DNA of 16,742 bases from an uncultured Terrimonas sp. GTDB lineage: Bacteria; Bacteroidota; Bacteroidia; Chitinophagales; Chitinophagaceae. The stretch covers positions 1-16,742 of the forward strand of contig CAMPJQ010000010.1 of the NCBI GenBank assembly GCA_946886925.1, given 5' to 3'. This document shows positions 1-7,004 of this stretch, in pieces. Under the pieces are notes generated by a model. That model saw only the letters and a program-made list of their open reading frames with translations. It was not told where the DNA came from and did not search any database. The position numbers were made by a program, and so were the translations under genes. Positions within the stretch are counted from its first letter, which is position 1. Every line of letters starts with the position of its first letter.

Positions 1-788
1 TTGCAATATCCTGTAAAAAAGAAGAAAAAAAAGCTGGCAGTACCGAACCGCAGCAGGAAACCGTTGAACAGGTTGCTGCGTCAATAACTGCAAATGCAGT
101 AGTAAACAGTCTGTTGAATATAATGATTGCCAATGGTTCGTCTGAATCTGAAAATGAATCTTATTCAGCATCGGATCGTAAATATGGCTGTGCCACTGTA
201 AAGGTTACCCCGGGCGACCTGGTAAGTTTTCCAAAAACAGTTACAGTAGATTTTGGGACAGGTTGTGCCGTTAAAGGATATAAAGGAAAAGGCATTGTTA
301 ATTTTGCTTTATCACAATGGGTATTTTTACCGGGAGCCGAAATTAAACCCGATTTTGATAATTTTTACGTAAACGGCTATAAAGTTGAAGGCGATTATGT
401 GATCACTACTATTTCGGCCGATAATGGTTTGCAATATAAGGTAGATATAAAAGACGGTATTATAACCTTCCCCAATGGTAAAGTGTATCATTTAAAAGGA
501 ACACAATTTTATGAACAAACAAAAGGCGAAAAAACTGTTTTTGCAGTACATGATGATATATATTCCATTACAGGCGATATTGCTATAAACTCAGATAAAG
601 GAGTATTGAATGGAGAGATAGTTGAGCCGTTAATCAGTAAAATAAGTTGCGGAGATATTACTGATGGCAACATTGAATTTAAGACAGATACTACTAAGGT
701 GATACTGGATTTTGGGAATGGCGAATGCGATAAAAAAGGAACAGTGCAAATTGGTACCTCCAGCTTTCCTGTTGATTTTCCATTTTAA
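1..788 (+). CDS. Hypothetical lipoprotein, 5' truncated
   Basis: The reading frame is open from base 3 to the TAA at 786-788, so the gene begins upstream of the window. The first visible residues, AISCKKEEKK, look like the end of a lipobox followed by the acylated cysteine and a charged linker. The protein is therefore probably an exported lipoprotein whose signal peptide is only partly visible. The TTG at 114 is only an internal codon. The mature part has two related segments. The first contains YGCATVKVTP followed by TVDFGTGC (about 185-275). The second contains ISCGDI followed by ILDFGNGEC (about 645-730). Each pairs a cysteine before and after a DFGxG strand, so two disulfide-linked beta modules are likely. 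I have the impression that similar DFG-cysteine lipoproteins are widespread in Bacteroidota, but I know of no assigned function. It converges with the protease gene on the other strand. Confidence 0.7.
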   Translation, partial: AISCKKEEKKAGSTEPQQETVEQVAASITANAVVNSLLNIMIANGSSESENESYSASDRKYGCATVKVTPGDLVSFPKTVTVDFGTGCAVKGYKGKGIVNFALSQWVFLPGAEIKPDFDNFYVNGYKVEGDYVITTISADNGLQYKVDIKDGIITFPNGKVYHLKGTQFYEQTKGEKTVFAVHDDIYSITGDIAINSDKGVLNGEIVEPLISKISCGDITDGNIEFKTDTTKVILDFGNGECDKKGTVQIGTSSFPVDFPF

Positions 789-821
789 AAATACAGCAAA
801 ATTGTGGTGTTCTATAAATGT

Positions 822-880
822 GCGGTTGCCCGAAATTTATTTTCGGCGGCCGCTCATTATTATGGATGAGATTGGGCAAC
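822..880. repeat. Nested inverted repeats between convergent genes
   Basis: An outer perfect 7-bp inverted repeat, GTTGCCC (825-831) and GGGCAAC (874-880), encloses two smaller ones: CCGAAA/TTTCGG (830-835, 841-846) and CTCAT/ATGAG (853-857, 866-870). The outer and first inner arms share two bases, so they compete. GCGG (822-825) can also pair with CCGC (850-853). The element sits in the 165-bp gap between two convergent genes, where transcription should end. No T-run follows on either strand, so a classical intrinsic terminator is not shown. It could be a Rho-independent-like stop, a small structured RNA or a chance fold. Confidence 0.4.
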
Positions 881-953
881 AAGTTTGAAAAACAATAGTC
901 ACGCACGCATTCTATGTTTAAATCTTACCATTGACTACTCACTACGTACAAGT

Positions 954-2549
954 TTACTCTTCATTCAATTCCTCCAGCGCTTTTATAATCATTGGATCTT
1001 TTGCATTGTTTACTTCATAAAATCCTTCATTTCTCCACTGCTGCCGGGCAAACAGGCTTTTCAGTCTGCGTGTTATAAATTGTTTATCTGCTTCAGGCAT
1101 GGCATTTATTTTAATACTGTCGCGTAATGCAAATGCGGCAAATGCATTCCAAACCGTATTGTCTATATCAAATCCTTTTTCGAAATCGGCAGGATTTGCA
1201 AATAATTTAAAATGATCAATATGATCTACATAATACCGGTATACAAAATTTCCAATCGTATTTTTTGTATACAATTGAGCTACTTTATTGCTAATGCCCG
1301 TGGTATCCATAGCAACAAAAACATCCGGCGTTATACCACCGCCACCATATACCAACTTCCCCTTTGGTGTATGATAAGGTTCGCCCGTAGCCATTTTATT
1401 GCTGTCGGCATTGATCAATGCGCCATTATGGTACCTGTCGTATAATTCTTCATTATAACTTTCAATGCCCTTATCGTAAGGCTTTTGAATAGAACGCCCC
1501 AGCGGAGTGTAATAACGGGCAATGGTTAGCCGTAAAGCAGAACCATCGTTCAGATTGTATTGTTCCTGCACCAGCCCTTTTCCAAAACTTCTTCTGCCAA
1601 TTACTTCGGCTCTGTCCCAATCCTGTAAAGCGCCGGTAAGTACTTCACTGGCAGAAGCGGAGCCTTCATCTATCAGCACTATTAACTTCCCCTTTTCAAA
1701 AATCCCTTCCCGTCTTGCCCTGAATTCCTGTTTTTTTATGTGGTCTCCCTGTGTGTAAACGATGAGCTTATTGCCATCTAAAAATTCATCGGCAATTTCT
1801 ACAGACTCCTGCAAAATGCCACCTCCATTGCCCCGCAGATCCAGTATTAATTTCTGTACACCATTTTCTTTTAACTTTTGCATGGCCTCCATAAATTCCT
1901 CGTAAGTGGTTTCAGAAAATTTATTGAGGCGGATATAACCCGTTGAAGGAGCAATCATATAACCTGCATCTAACGAATAGAGCGGGATAATGCCCCTGGT
2001 AATCGTAAACTGCTTTATTTCCCTGCCCCTAAGAAGGGTAACCTGCACTTTTGAGCCATGTAAGCCCCGAAGCAATTGTTTTACCTCATCGGCACCGGTG
2101 TTGTTGCCTGCTACAGTTGAATCGCCTATTTTTAAAAACTTGTCGCCGGGATGTAAACCTGCGTCTTCCGAAGGGCTGCCTTTAAGCACGCTCAGTACAT
2201 GAATGGTATCATTAAAAATATTGAACTCAATGCCAATACCTTCAAATTTGCCAGCAAGATCTTCATTTACCTGCTGCAAATCGCTGGACGGAATAAAAAT
2301 GGAATGAGGATCCAGGTGGCTCAGCATTTCTTCAATTGCGGCATCGGCAAGCGTATCGGTTTGTATGGGATCAACATATCTTTTGGAAATGAGATCAAGC
2401 ACTTCCTGAACGGTTCCTTTTCGCTCCGTAGAAAAAAAACGGGCTGTAGCCGGCATTTTTTCTTTCATCTTATATCCCAGGAACATTCCGCCAATCATTA
2501 CTATTGAAAAGATCAGCGGCAGCCAGAGCTTTAATTTATTATTACCCAT
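954..2549 (-). CDS. ctpA: S41 family C-terminal processing protease (Ctp/Prc)
   Basis: A serine protease that trims or degrades periplasmic proteins from exposed C-termini. The 531-residue form begins with MGNNKLKLW and has one hydrophobic N-terminal segment (about residues 5-26), so it is probably anchored in the inner membrane or exported. A PDZ domain follows at about 102-175 (EGIGIEF, then AGLHPGDKFLKIGD). The S41 domain carries LDLRGNGGG, the SASASE motif and FGKG. By spacing to characterised CtpB, the Ser-Lys-Gln catalytic residues are S299, K324 and Q328. About 150 C-terminal residues follow that I cannot assign to a domain. A GTG 42 bases upstream (2591) would add 14 residues. I prefer the ATG because the divergent kinase promoter candidate falls in that extra stretch and the membrane segment is complete without it. 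Ctp proteases elsewhere act on cell-wall enzymes, which fits the neighbouring murein genes, but that link is inference. Confidence 0.93.
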   Translation of the reverse strand: MGNNKLKLWLPLIFSIVMIGGMFLGYKMKEKMPATARFFSTERKGTVQEVLDLISKRYVDPIQTDTLADAAIEEMLSHLDPHSIFIPSSDLQQVNEDLAGKFEGIGIEFNIFNDTIHVLSVLKGSPSEDAGLHPGDKFLKIGDSTVAGNNTGADEVKQLLRGLHGSKVQVTLLRGREIKQFTITRGIIPLYSLDAGYMIAPSTGYIRLNKFSETTYEEFMEAMQKLKENGVQKLILDLRGNGGGILQESVEIADEFLDGNKLIVYTQGDHIKKQEFRARREGIFEKGKLIVLIDEGSASASEVLTGALQDWDRAEVIGRRSFGKGLVQEQYNLNDGSALRLTIARYYTPLGRSIQKPYDKGIESYNEELYDRYHNGALINADSNKMATGEPYHTPKGKLVYGGGGITPDVFVAMDTTGISNKVAQLYTKNTIGNFVYRYYVDHIDHFKLFANPADFEKGFDIDNTVWNAFAAFALRDSIKINAMPEADKQFITRRLKSLFARQQWRNEGFYEVNNAKDPMIIKALEELNEE

Positions 2550-2567
2550 CAGTCTGTATTTGTATAT

Positions 2568-2575
2568 TATCTTTG
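2568..2575 (+). promoter_or_regulatory. Candidate Bacteroidota -7 element for the murK-murQ genes
   Basis: TATCTTTG matches the Bacteroidota -7 consensus TAnnTTTG exactly and lies 35 bases before the kinase ATG at 2611. This gives a leader of roughly 25-30 bases. There is no TTTG at the usual -33 spacing; the nearest, at 2559-2562, is too close. The site lies between the two divergent start codons and would overlap the longer GTG-started version of the protease gene. Confidence 0.4.
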
Positions 2576-2610
2576 AGAGCACGAATTTCACGAAATAAGT
2601 TCAATTAAAG

Positions 2611-3456
2611 ATGTCATCTGTAAAATTGATAGCCGATAGCGGGGCAACCAAGGCCGAATGGTGTTTATTGCAGGGCAAAAAGAAAAAGTCCATTTTTACC
2701 CAGGGGATCAGCCCCTATTTTTTTGATACTGCTCAAATAACCAACATACTGGAAAAGGAATTGCTTCCTTCCCTTAAAGGCATAAAAGTAGATGAAGTAT
2801 ACTATTATGGAACCGGGTGCATTAATCCCAATAACAACCAGATAGTAAAGCGATCCATAAAAAATGTTTTTAAAGAATTAACCAGGGTTGAAGTTACACA
2901 TGATGTGATGGCCGCAGCCAGGGCATTGTATGCCGATGATAAAGGTGTAGCCTGTATTCTGGGAACCGGATCCAGTTCCTGCTATTATAACGGTAAAAAA
3001 ATAGCGGTAAACAAACCCGGACTGGGTTATGTGCTGGGAGATGAAGGCAGCGGCGCTTATCTTGGTAAAAAGGTGCTGCAGTATTATTTATACAACACTT
3101 TCGATGAAGAGCTGACAGGACGCTTTAATATCAAATACAAAACAAACAATACAGAGATACTGGAAAATGTATATAAAAAGCCGCTGGCCAACCGCTACCT
3201 GGCGTCGTTTACCCCTTTTTTATCTGAAAATCGCGGGCATTACATGATTGAAAACATTATAGAGGATGCACTAAATGATTTCTTCTTTCATCATATTTGT
3301 AAATTCAGGGAAAGCTGGACTTTACCTGTCAGTTTTGTTGGCGGAGTGTCGTATTATTTTCAGGATGTGCTGAAAGAACTTTGCCGGTCGTATGAATTTA
3401 CAATGGGGAAAATATTAAAAAACCCAATGGAAGGACTTGCTGTGTACCATCGGTGA
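2611..3456 (+). CDS. murK: BadF/BadG-family sugar kinase, probable MurNAc/GlcNAc kinase
   Basis: An ATP-dependent kinase of the ASKHA fold, BadF/BadG/BcrA/BcrD family, 281 residues, cytoplasmic. Visible motifs are the phosphate-1 loop DSGATKAEW (residues 9-17), a probable catalytic aspartate D98 in VTHDVMAA, the phosphate-2 loop LGTGSSS (117-123), the LGDEGSGAYLGK stretch (about 142-153), and the adenosine-motif VGGV (243-246). The family includes GlcNAc kinases and the MurNAc kinase MurK of Tannerella forsythia and Clostridium acetobutylicum. The murQ gene begins 59 bases after this gene on the same strand. The natural reading is that it phosphorylates MurNAc (perhaps also GlcNAc) at O6 to supply MurQ. 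Sequence alone cannot decide between the two sugars. The ATG is the first in-frame start after the candidate promoter, with no Shine-Dalgarno sequence, as is usual in this phylum. Confidence 0.82.
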   Translation: MSSVKLIADSGATKAEWCLLQGKKKKSIFTQGISPYFFDTAQITNILEKELLPSLKGIKVDEVYYYGTGCINPNNNQIVKRSIKNVFKELTRVEVTHDVMAAARALYADDKGVACILGTGSSSCYYNGKKIAVNKPGLGYVLGDEGSGAYLGKKVLQYYLYNTFDEELTGRFNIKYKTNNTEILENVYKKPLANRYLASFTPFLSENRGHYMIENIIEDALNDFFFHHICKFRESWTLPVSFVGGVSYYFQDVLKELCRSYEFTMGKILKNPMEGLAVYHR

Positions 3457-3515
3457 GCGTAGATGTAACGAAATGTTATATTTATCACTATATATCCATT
3501 GAATTAATACAGTTT

Positions 3516-4334
3516 ATGACATCTTTTATAAAGATCACGGAACAACCTTCTGCTTACCGCCACCTCGAAAAAATGCCTGTTGCCGAAATTCTTACACATA
3601 TCAACAATGAAGACAAAACAGTTCCCTTTGCCATAGAAAAAATGATTCCGCAAATTGAAAGGTTGGTGGTAGTTGCTGTAGACAAAATGCTGGCGGGTGG
3701 CAGGTTGTTTTACATTGGCGCCGGAACCAGCGGGAGATTGGCGATAGTAGACGCCAGCGAATGTCCGCCCACATATGGGGTATCGCCCAACCTGGTTATT
3801 GGCATTATTGCCGGCGGAAAAAAAGCGATGACACAGCCCGTTGAATTTGCAGAAGATAGCCTTACCCAGGGATGGGAAGATTTGCAAAAGCATCACGTAA
3901 ACAATAAAGATGTGGTAATAGGCATAGCGGCGAGCGGTACCACACCTTATGTGATAGCCGCATTAAAAAACTGCCACGAAAATGAAATAATAACAGGTTG
4001 TATAACCAATAATCCCGGATCACCCTTAACAAAGCAAGCCGATTATCCCATTGAACTGGCTGTGGGTCCTGAATTTGTAACAGGTAGCACCCGCATGAAA
4101 AGCGGCACTTCGCAGAAGTTGGTGCTCAATATGATCTCCACTGCCATTATGATTCAATTGGGCAGAGTAGAAGATAACAAAATGGTAAACATGCAATTGA
4201 GCAATCAAAAGTTATTGGACAGGGGCGCGAAAATGCTGATGGAAAAGTTGCCGGGTATAGATTATACCAAAGCCAAAGCTTTGCTGGTAAAATTCGGAAG
4301 CGTGAAGAAAGCTATGGAATCGGAGGGTAAATAA
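3516..4334 (+). CDS. murQ: N-acetylmuramic acid 6-phosphate etherase MurQ
   Basis: This enzyme cleaves the lactyl ether of MurNAc-6-phosphate to give GlcNAc-6-phosphate and D-lactate, the committed step of MurNAc recycling in the cytoplasm. The 272-residue SIS-domain protein has GAGTSGR (68-74), the SECPPTYG block with E82 (equivalent of the E. coli catalytic E83), FAED with E113 (equivalent of E114), ASGTTPY (139-145) and the signature FVTGSTRMKSGTSQKLVLN (187-205). It is about 26 residues shorter than E. coli MurQ because part of the C-terminal helical region is missing; the active site is complete. The frame is open back to a GTG at 3453 that overlaps the kinase stop. However, the 21 residues it would add do not resemble MurQ N-termini, while MTSFIKITEQPS does, so I place the start at the ATG at 3516. 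It is probably co-transcribed with the upstream kinase. Confidence 0.95.
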   Translation: MTSFIKITEQPSAYRHLEKMPVAEILTHINNEDKTVPFAIEKMIPQIERLVVVAVDKMLAGGRLFYIGAGTSGRLAIVDASECPPTYGVSPNLVIGIIAGGKKAMTQPVEFAEDSLTQGWEDLQKHHVNNKDVVIGIAASGTTPYVIAALKNCHENEIITGCITNNPGSPLTKQADYPIELAVGPEFVTGSTRMKSGTSQKLVLNMISTAIMIQLGRVEDNKMVNMQLSNQKLLDRGAKMLMEKLPGIDYTKAKALLVKFGSVKKAMESEGK

Positions 4335-4464
4335 AAGCACCAGATCACAAAAAGCAAGAGCCAAATCAAAATGCAAAACCAAAGCAGGGAAAAGTTCGAA
4401 TATTTAAACCCGAAACTCGAAAAGCTGATCGAAAGCTGATACCCGATATCAATCTCAAATTTCA

Positions 4465-4482
4465 GATTTTAAATTTAAAATC
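4465..4482. repeat. Perfect 18-bp AT-rich palindrome
   Basis: GATTTTAAATTTAAAATC is its own reverse complement. It lies 12 bases upstream of the ATG of the propeller gene, in the 160-bp gap after murQ. It could be a regulator site or a weak hairpin in the leader. It is preceded by AATCTCAAATTT (4451-4462), which recurs at 7665-7676 beside another palindrome. Such AT-rich words are frequent in intergenic DNA of this kind of genome, so function is uncertain. Confidence 0.35.
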
Positions 4483-4494
4483 AACTTCTGCGTC

Positions 4495-5667
4495 ATGTTT
4501 GACTCAAAAACTACCATCTGCGCCATTGGCTTATGCCTGTTTTCCTTTCATGCGATATCTCAAACCGCAGGCAGCGATGCCGGGTTCAAAAAATATCACC
4601 TGTGGGACGAGTTTTATACAGAAGCCGCTACCGTGGCTGATGTTAATAAGGATGGCAGAATGGATATCATAGCCGGCGCCAGGTGGTTTGAAGCGCCCGA
4701 CTGGAAGGCGCATGATATATGGAAGCATAAAAAATTTGACTACACCAAAGGATACAGCGATTCCTTTCTCAATTTTGCCATTGATGTAAATGAAGATGGC
4801 TGGATGGATTTTATTTGTTTCGATTTTCCGGGTAAAGAAGTGTATTGGTTCGAAAATCCAAAGGGCGGCAATGTGCTTTGGAAAAGATACCTGATTGATT
4901 CCATCGCTTCCAACGAATCGCCCATGGCGGTTGACATTAATAGTGACGGCAAAACGGATTTGGTATTCGGAAATGAAAAGTTGGGACAAATGGCCTGGTT
5001 CAGCACGGTGGTAAAAAACAATAAGGTAACATGGCAACGGCATCCCGTAAGCGAAGTCAATGCCAAAGGCGTTGGCATGTTCTCACACGGATTGGGCTGG
5101 GGAGATATCAACGGCGACGGCATTAAGGATGTAATGATCCGCGGCGGATGGTGGGAAGCGCCCAGGGACATGAAAACCTTTCCCTGGACATTTCATGAGG
5201 CCGACCTGGGCGAATCCTGCGCTCAAATGCTCACTTATGATTTCGACGGCGACGGCGATAATGATGTGCTTACCAGCTCAGCGCACGATTATGGCGTATG
5301 GTGGCACGAGCAAATGCGTGATAATAAAGGGCAGATCACCTTTAAAACACATGCCATTGACACTACTTTTTCTGAGGCACATAGCATCGTATTGGCAGAT
5401 GTGAATGGCGACGGACTCCCGGATTTTATTACCGGTAAACGTTTTTTTTCTCACCAGGGCAAGGGTCCCGGCGGACTGGAACCGGCAGTATTATATTGGT
5501 TTGAATTATTGAAAGATGGGAACAACAAGCCCGTATGGAAGCGCCACCTCATTGATGATAATTCCGGAGTTGGAATACAGTTCGTTACAGAAGATATGAA
5601 TAAGGATGGCAAACCGGATATTGTTATTGCCAATAAAAACGGTGTGTATTATTTTGAGCAGGAATAA
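4495..5667 (+). CDS. Secreted FG-GAP/VCBS seven-repeat beta-propeller protein
   Basis: A 390-residue protein with an N-terminal signal peptide (hydrophobic to about residue 20, likely cleaved near AIS-Q). It is therefore predicted to be periplasmic or outside the cell. It holds seven calcium-binding loops of the D-x-[ND]-x-D-G-x-x-D type: residues 49-57, 97-105, 147-155, 204-212, 249-257, 302-310 and 367-375. They are spaced 45-65 residues apart, as expected for one complete seven-bladed propeller. Aromatic-rich strands of the form ..WFE, ..YWFE, ..WW and ..YYFEQ follow the loops. No catalytic domain is fused to it, so a binding role (carbohydrate or protein) is more likely than catalysis. 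Some propellers of this type occur with polysaccharide lyases or as lyases. It lies between murQ and the dipeptide epimerase on the same strand, 160 and 130 bases away, so it may belong to the murein cluster. Function unknown. Confidence 0.85.
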   Translation: MFDSKTTICAIGLCLFSFHAISQTAGSDAGFKKYHLWDEFYTEAATVADVNKDGRMDIIAGARWFEAPDWKAHDIWKHKKFDYTKGYSDSFLNFAIDVNEDGWMDFICFDFPGKEVYWFENPKGGNVLWKRYLIDSIASNESPMAVDINSDGKTDLVFGNEKLGQMAWFSTVVKNNKVTWQRHPVSEVNAKGVGMFSHGLGWGDINGDGIKDVMIRGGWWEAPRDMKTFPWTFHEADLGESCAQMLTYDFDGDGDNDVLTSSAHDYGVWWHEQMRDNKGQITFKTHAIDTTFSEAHSIVLADVNGDGLPDFITGKRFFSHQGKGPGGLEPAVLYWFELLKDGNNKPVWKRHLIDDNSGVGIQFVTEDMNKDGKPDIVIANKNGVYYFEQE

Positions 5668-5701
5668 TAGTTCAGGTGGCGTGTAAAAAGCGCTAAAAAG
5701 T

Positions 5702-5732
5702 GTTCGTTTGCCGAACGGAGTTCCGAAAGAAC
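5702..5732. repeat. Two adjacent small hairpins after the propeller gene
   Basis: GTTCG (5702-5706) pairs with CGAAC (5712-5716) around TTTGC, and GTTC (5720-5723) pairs with GAAC (5729-5732) around CGAAA. They lie 35 bases after the propeller stop and 66 before the epimerase ATG. No T-run follows, so they are not a typical terminator. They may be an attenuating or processing site within the plus-strand cluster, or chance. Confidence 0.25.
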
Positions 5733-5797
5733 ATTGAATCTCTAATTCATTGGAATACATCATAAGCCGTAAATCACAAATTCCCAAACTTCCTCCT

Positions 5798-6835
5798 ATG
5801 GCCATCAGAATAAAATACTGGCGCAGCAATTTAAAATTCAGGTATCCTTTTACCATCTCCAAAGGAACAAAAACGCATCAGCCTGCTTTACTGGTTGAAT
5901 TGGATTTCAATGGTATTAAAGGCTATGGTGAAGCACCGGCTATCGCCTATTATAACATACCGGTTGAAAAAATGATAGAAGATATAGAGCGTAAAAAACC
6001 TTTCATTGAAAAATTTTCTTTCACACATCCGGAACGTTACTGGCATTACCTGCACCATCTTTTCCCCGGCAACCCTTTTCTGGTGGCGGCATTAGATATG
6101 GCCGCGTGGGACATCTACGGTAAATTAAAGAAACAGCCGCTTTTTCAATTGTGGAACACAAACATGTCAGCAGCGCCACTAACGGATTATACTATTGGCA
6201 TTGATGCAATAGAAAAGATGATCGAAAAAATGCAGGAAAAGCCATGGCCGGTATACAAAATAAAATTGGGTACAAAAGAAGATATCGCCATTATGGAAGC
6301 CCTGCGCAAACACTCTACTGCTGTATTCAGGGTAGATGCCAACGCAGGATGGGCTGTAGAAGAAGCTTTGGAAATATTGCCTGTTTTACAGCAACTGAAT
6401 GTGGAACTGGTAGAGCAGCCGCTTGCCAAAGACAACTGGGAAGGCATGAAGATGTTATATGAGCAATCGCCGCTACCCCTTTTTGCTGATGAGAGTTGCG
6501 TATCCGAAGCTGATGTAAAAAAATGCAATGGGTATTTTCATGGCATCAATATCAAGCTCACCAAATGCAGTGGCATTACGCCGGCCCTGCGCATGATCAG
6601 TGACGCCAGGCAGTTGGATATGAAAATCATGCTGGGTTGTATGAATGAATGTACGGTTGGCACCGCGGCCATTGTTCATTTGTCGCCACAGGTGGATTAT
6701 ATGGATGCCGACGGACCTTTGCTGCTGGAAGAAGATATAGCCGAAGGGTTGAACTATGACTTTGGGAAAATAACGCCAACAGCAGAGCCGGGGCTGGGAG
6801 TGAGGATTAGGACTGAGGTTGCTAAATTGGGCTGA
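5798..6835 (+). CDS. Enolase-superfamily dipeptide epimerase (L-Ala-D/L-Glu type)
   Basis: Cytoplasmic, metal-dependent enzyme that epimerises the C-terminal residue of a dipeptide; in murein recycling it converts L-Ala-D-Glu to L-Ala-L-Glu. In the 345-residue form, the KxK motif is K154/K156, the metal ligands are D180 (in DANAGW), E206 (in VEQPL) and D231 (in ADES), and the second catalytic lysine is K253 (in NIKL). A DxD pair (D303, D305, in YMDADGP) is the feature that holds the dipeptide ammonium group in this subfamily. This separates it from muconate lactonising enzymes and o-succinylbenzoate synthase. The position that is Arg24 in the E. coli and B. subtilis enzymes, and contacts the Glu side chain, appears to be a lysine (K25), so specificity may be broader. 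The frame opens at a TTG at 5750, but MAIRIKYW at 5798 matches the usual N-terminus. Confidence 0.88.
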   Translation: MAIRIKYWRSNLKFRYPFTISKGTKTHQPALLVELDFNGIKGYGEAPAIAYYNIPVEKMIEDIERKKPFIEKFSFTHPERYWHYLHHLFPGNPFLVAALDMAAWDIYGKLKKQPLFQLWNTNMSAAPLTDYTIGIDAIEKMIEKMQEKPWPVYKIKLGTKEDIAIMEALRKHSTAVFRVDANAGWAVEEALEILPVLQQLNVELVEQPLAKDNWEGMKMLYEQSPLPLFADESCVSEADVKKCNGYFHGINIKLTKCSGITPALRMISDARQLDMKIMLGCMNECTVGTAAIVHLSPQVDYMDADGPLLLEEDIAEGLNYDFGKITPTAEPGLGVRIRTEVAKLG

Positions 6836-6904
6836 AGTTGCAGGGCAGAGGTTTCACGGCCTGGCAGATCAATCAACAGGAGAATGTTGGAATGTTCGTT
6901 CAAT

Positions 6905-6954
6905 AAAAAAGCGTTGCGGAACCTTCAAACAATTTATTGAGTGTCCGCAACGCT
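6905..6954 (-). terminator. Intrinsic terminator of the DUF1080 gene
   Basis: AGCGTTGCGGA (6910-6920) and TCCGCAACGCT (6944-6954) form a perfect 11-bp stem. The 23-base loop between them can pair further (TTCAA with TTGAG). Read on the minus strand, the stem is followed by TTTTTT (6910-6905, sharing one base with the stem). This is the standard stem plus U-tract layout, starting 50 bases after the stop of the DUF1080 gene. On the plus strand no T-run follows, although the hairpin may still help end transcription from the convergent epimerase gene. Confidence 0.8.
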
Positions 6955-7004
6955 GAATCGTTCTTATAGTTAACGCGGTTTAAGAAATATAGAAAACCAT
7001 CTTT

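Noticed and set aside
822..880. tRNA or tRNA-like cloverleaf suggested by the 7-bp outer stem
   Set aside because: There is no anticodon arm of the right size, no T-loop sequence and no correct spacing.
927..952. TTGACTACTCACTAC-like repetitive word
   Set aside because: It resembles simple intergenic repeats of related genomes, but only one copy exists in this window, so no repeat can be claimed.
2550..2591. GTG start adding 14 residues to the Ctp protease
   Set aside because: The ATG at 2549 already precedes the whole membrane segment, and the extension overlaps a promoter-like element of the divergent gene. Not fully excluded.
3453..3515. GTG start giving MurQ 21 extra residues and overlap with the kinase stop
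   Set aside because: The added residues do not resemble MurQ; the ATG at 3516 gives a normal N-terminus.
5435..5449. T8 run in the propeller gene as a possible frameshift
   Set aside because: The reading frame is intact through it and the seventh repeat follows in frame; no alternative product makes sense.
5750..5797. TTG start for the dipeptide epimerase
   Set aside because: An ATG at 5798 gives the family-typical N-terminus, and the extra 16 residues show no conservation or signal peptide.
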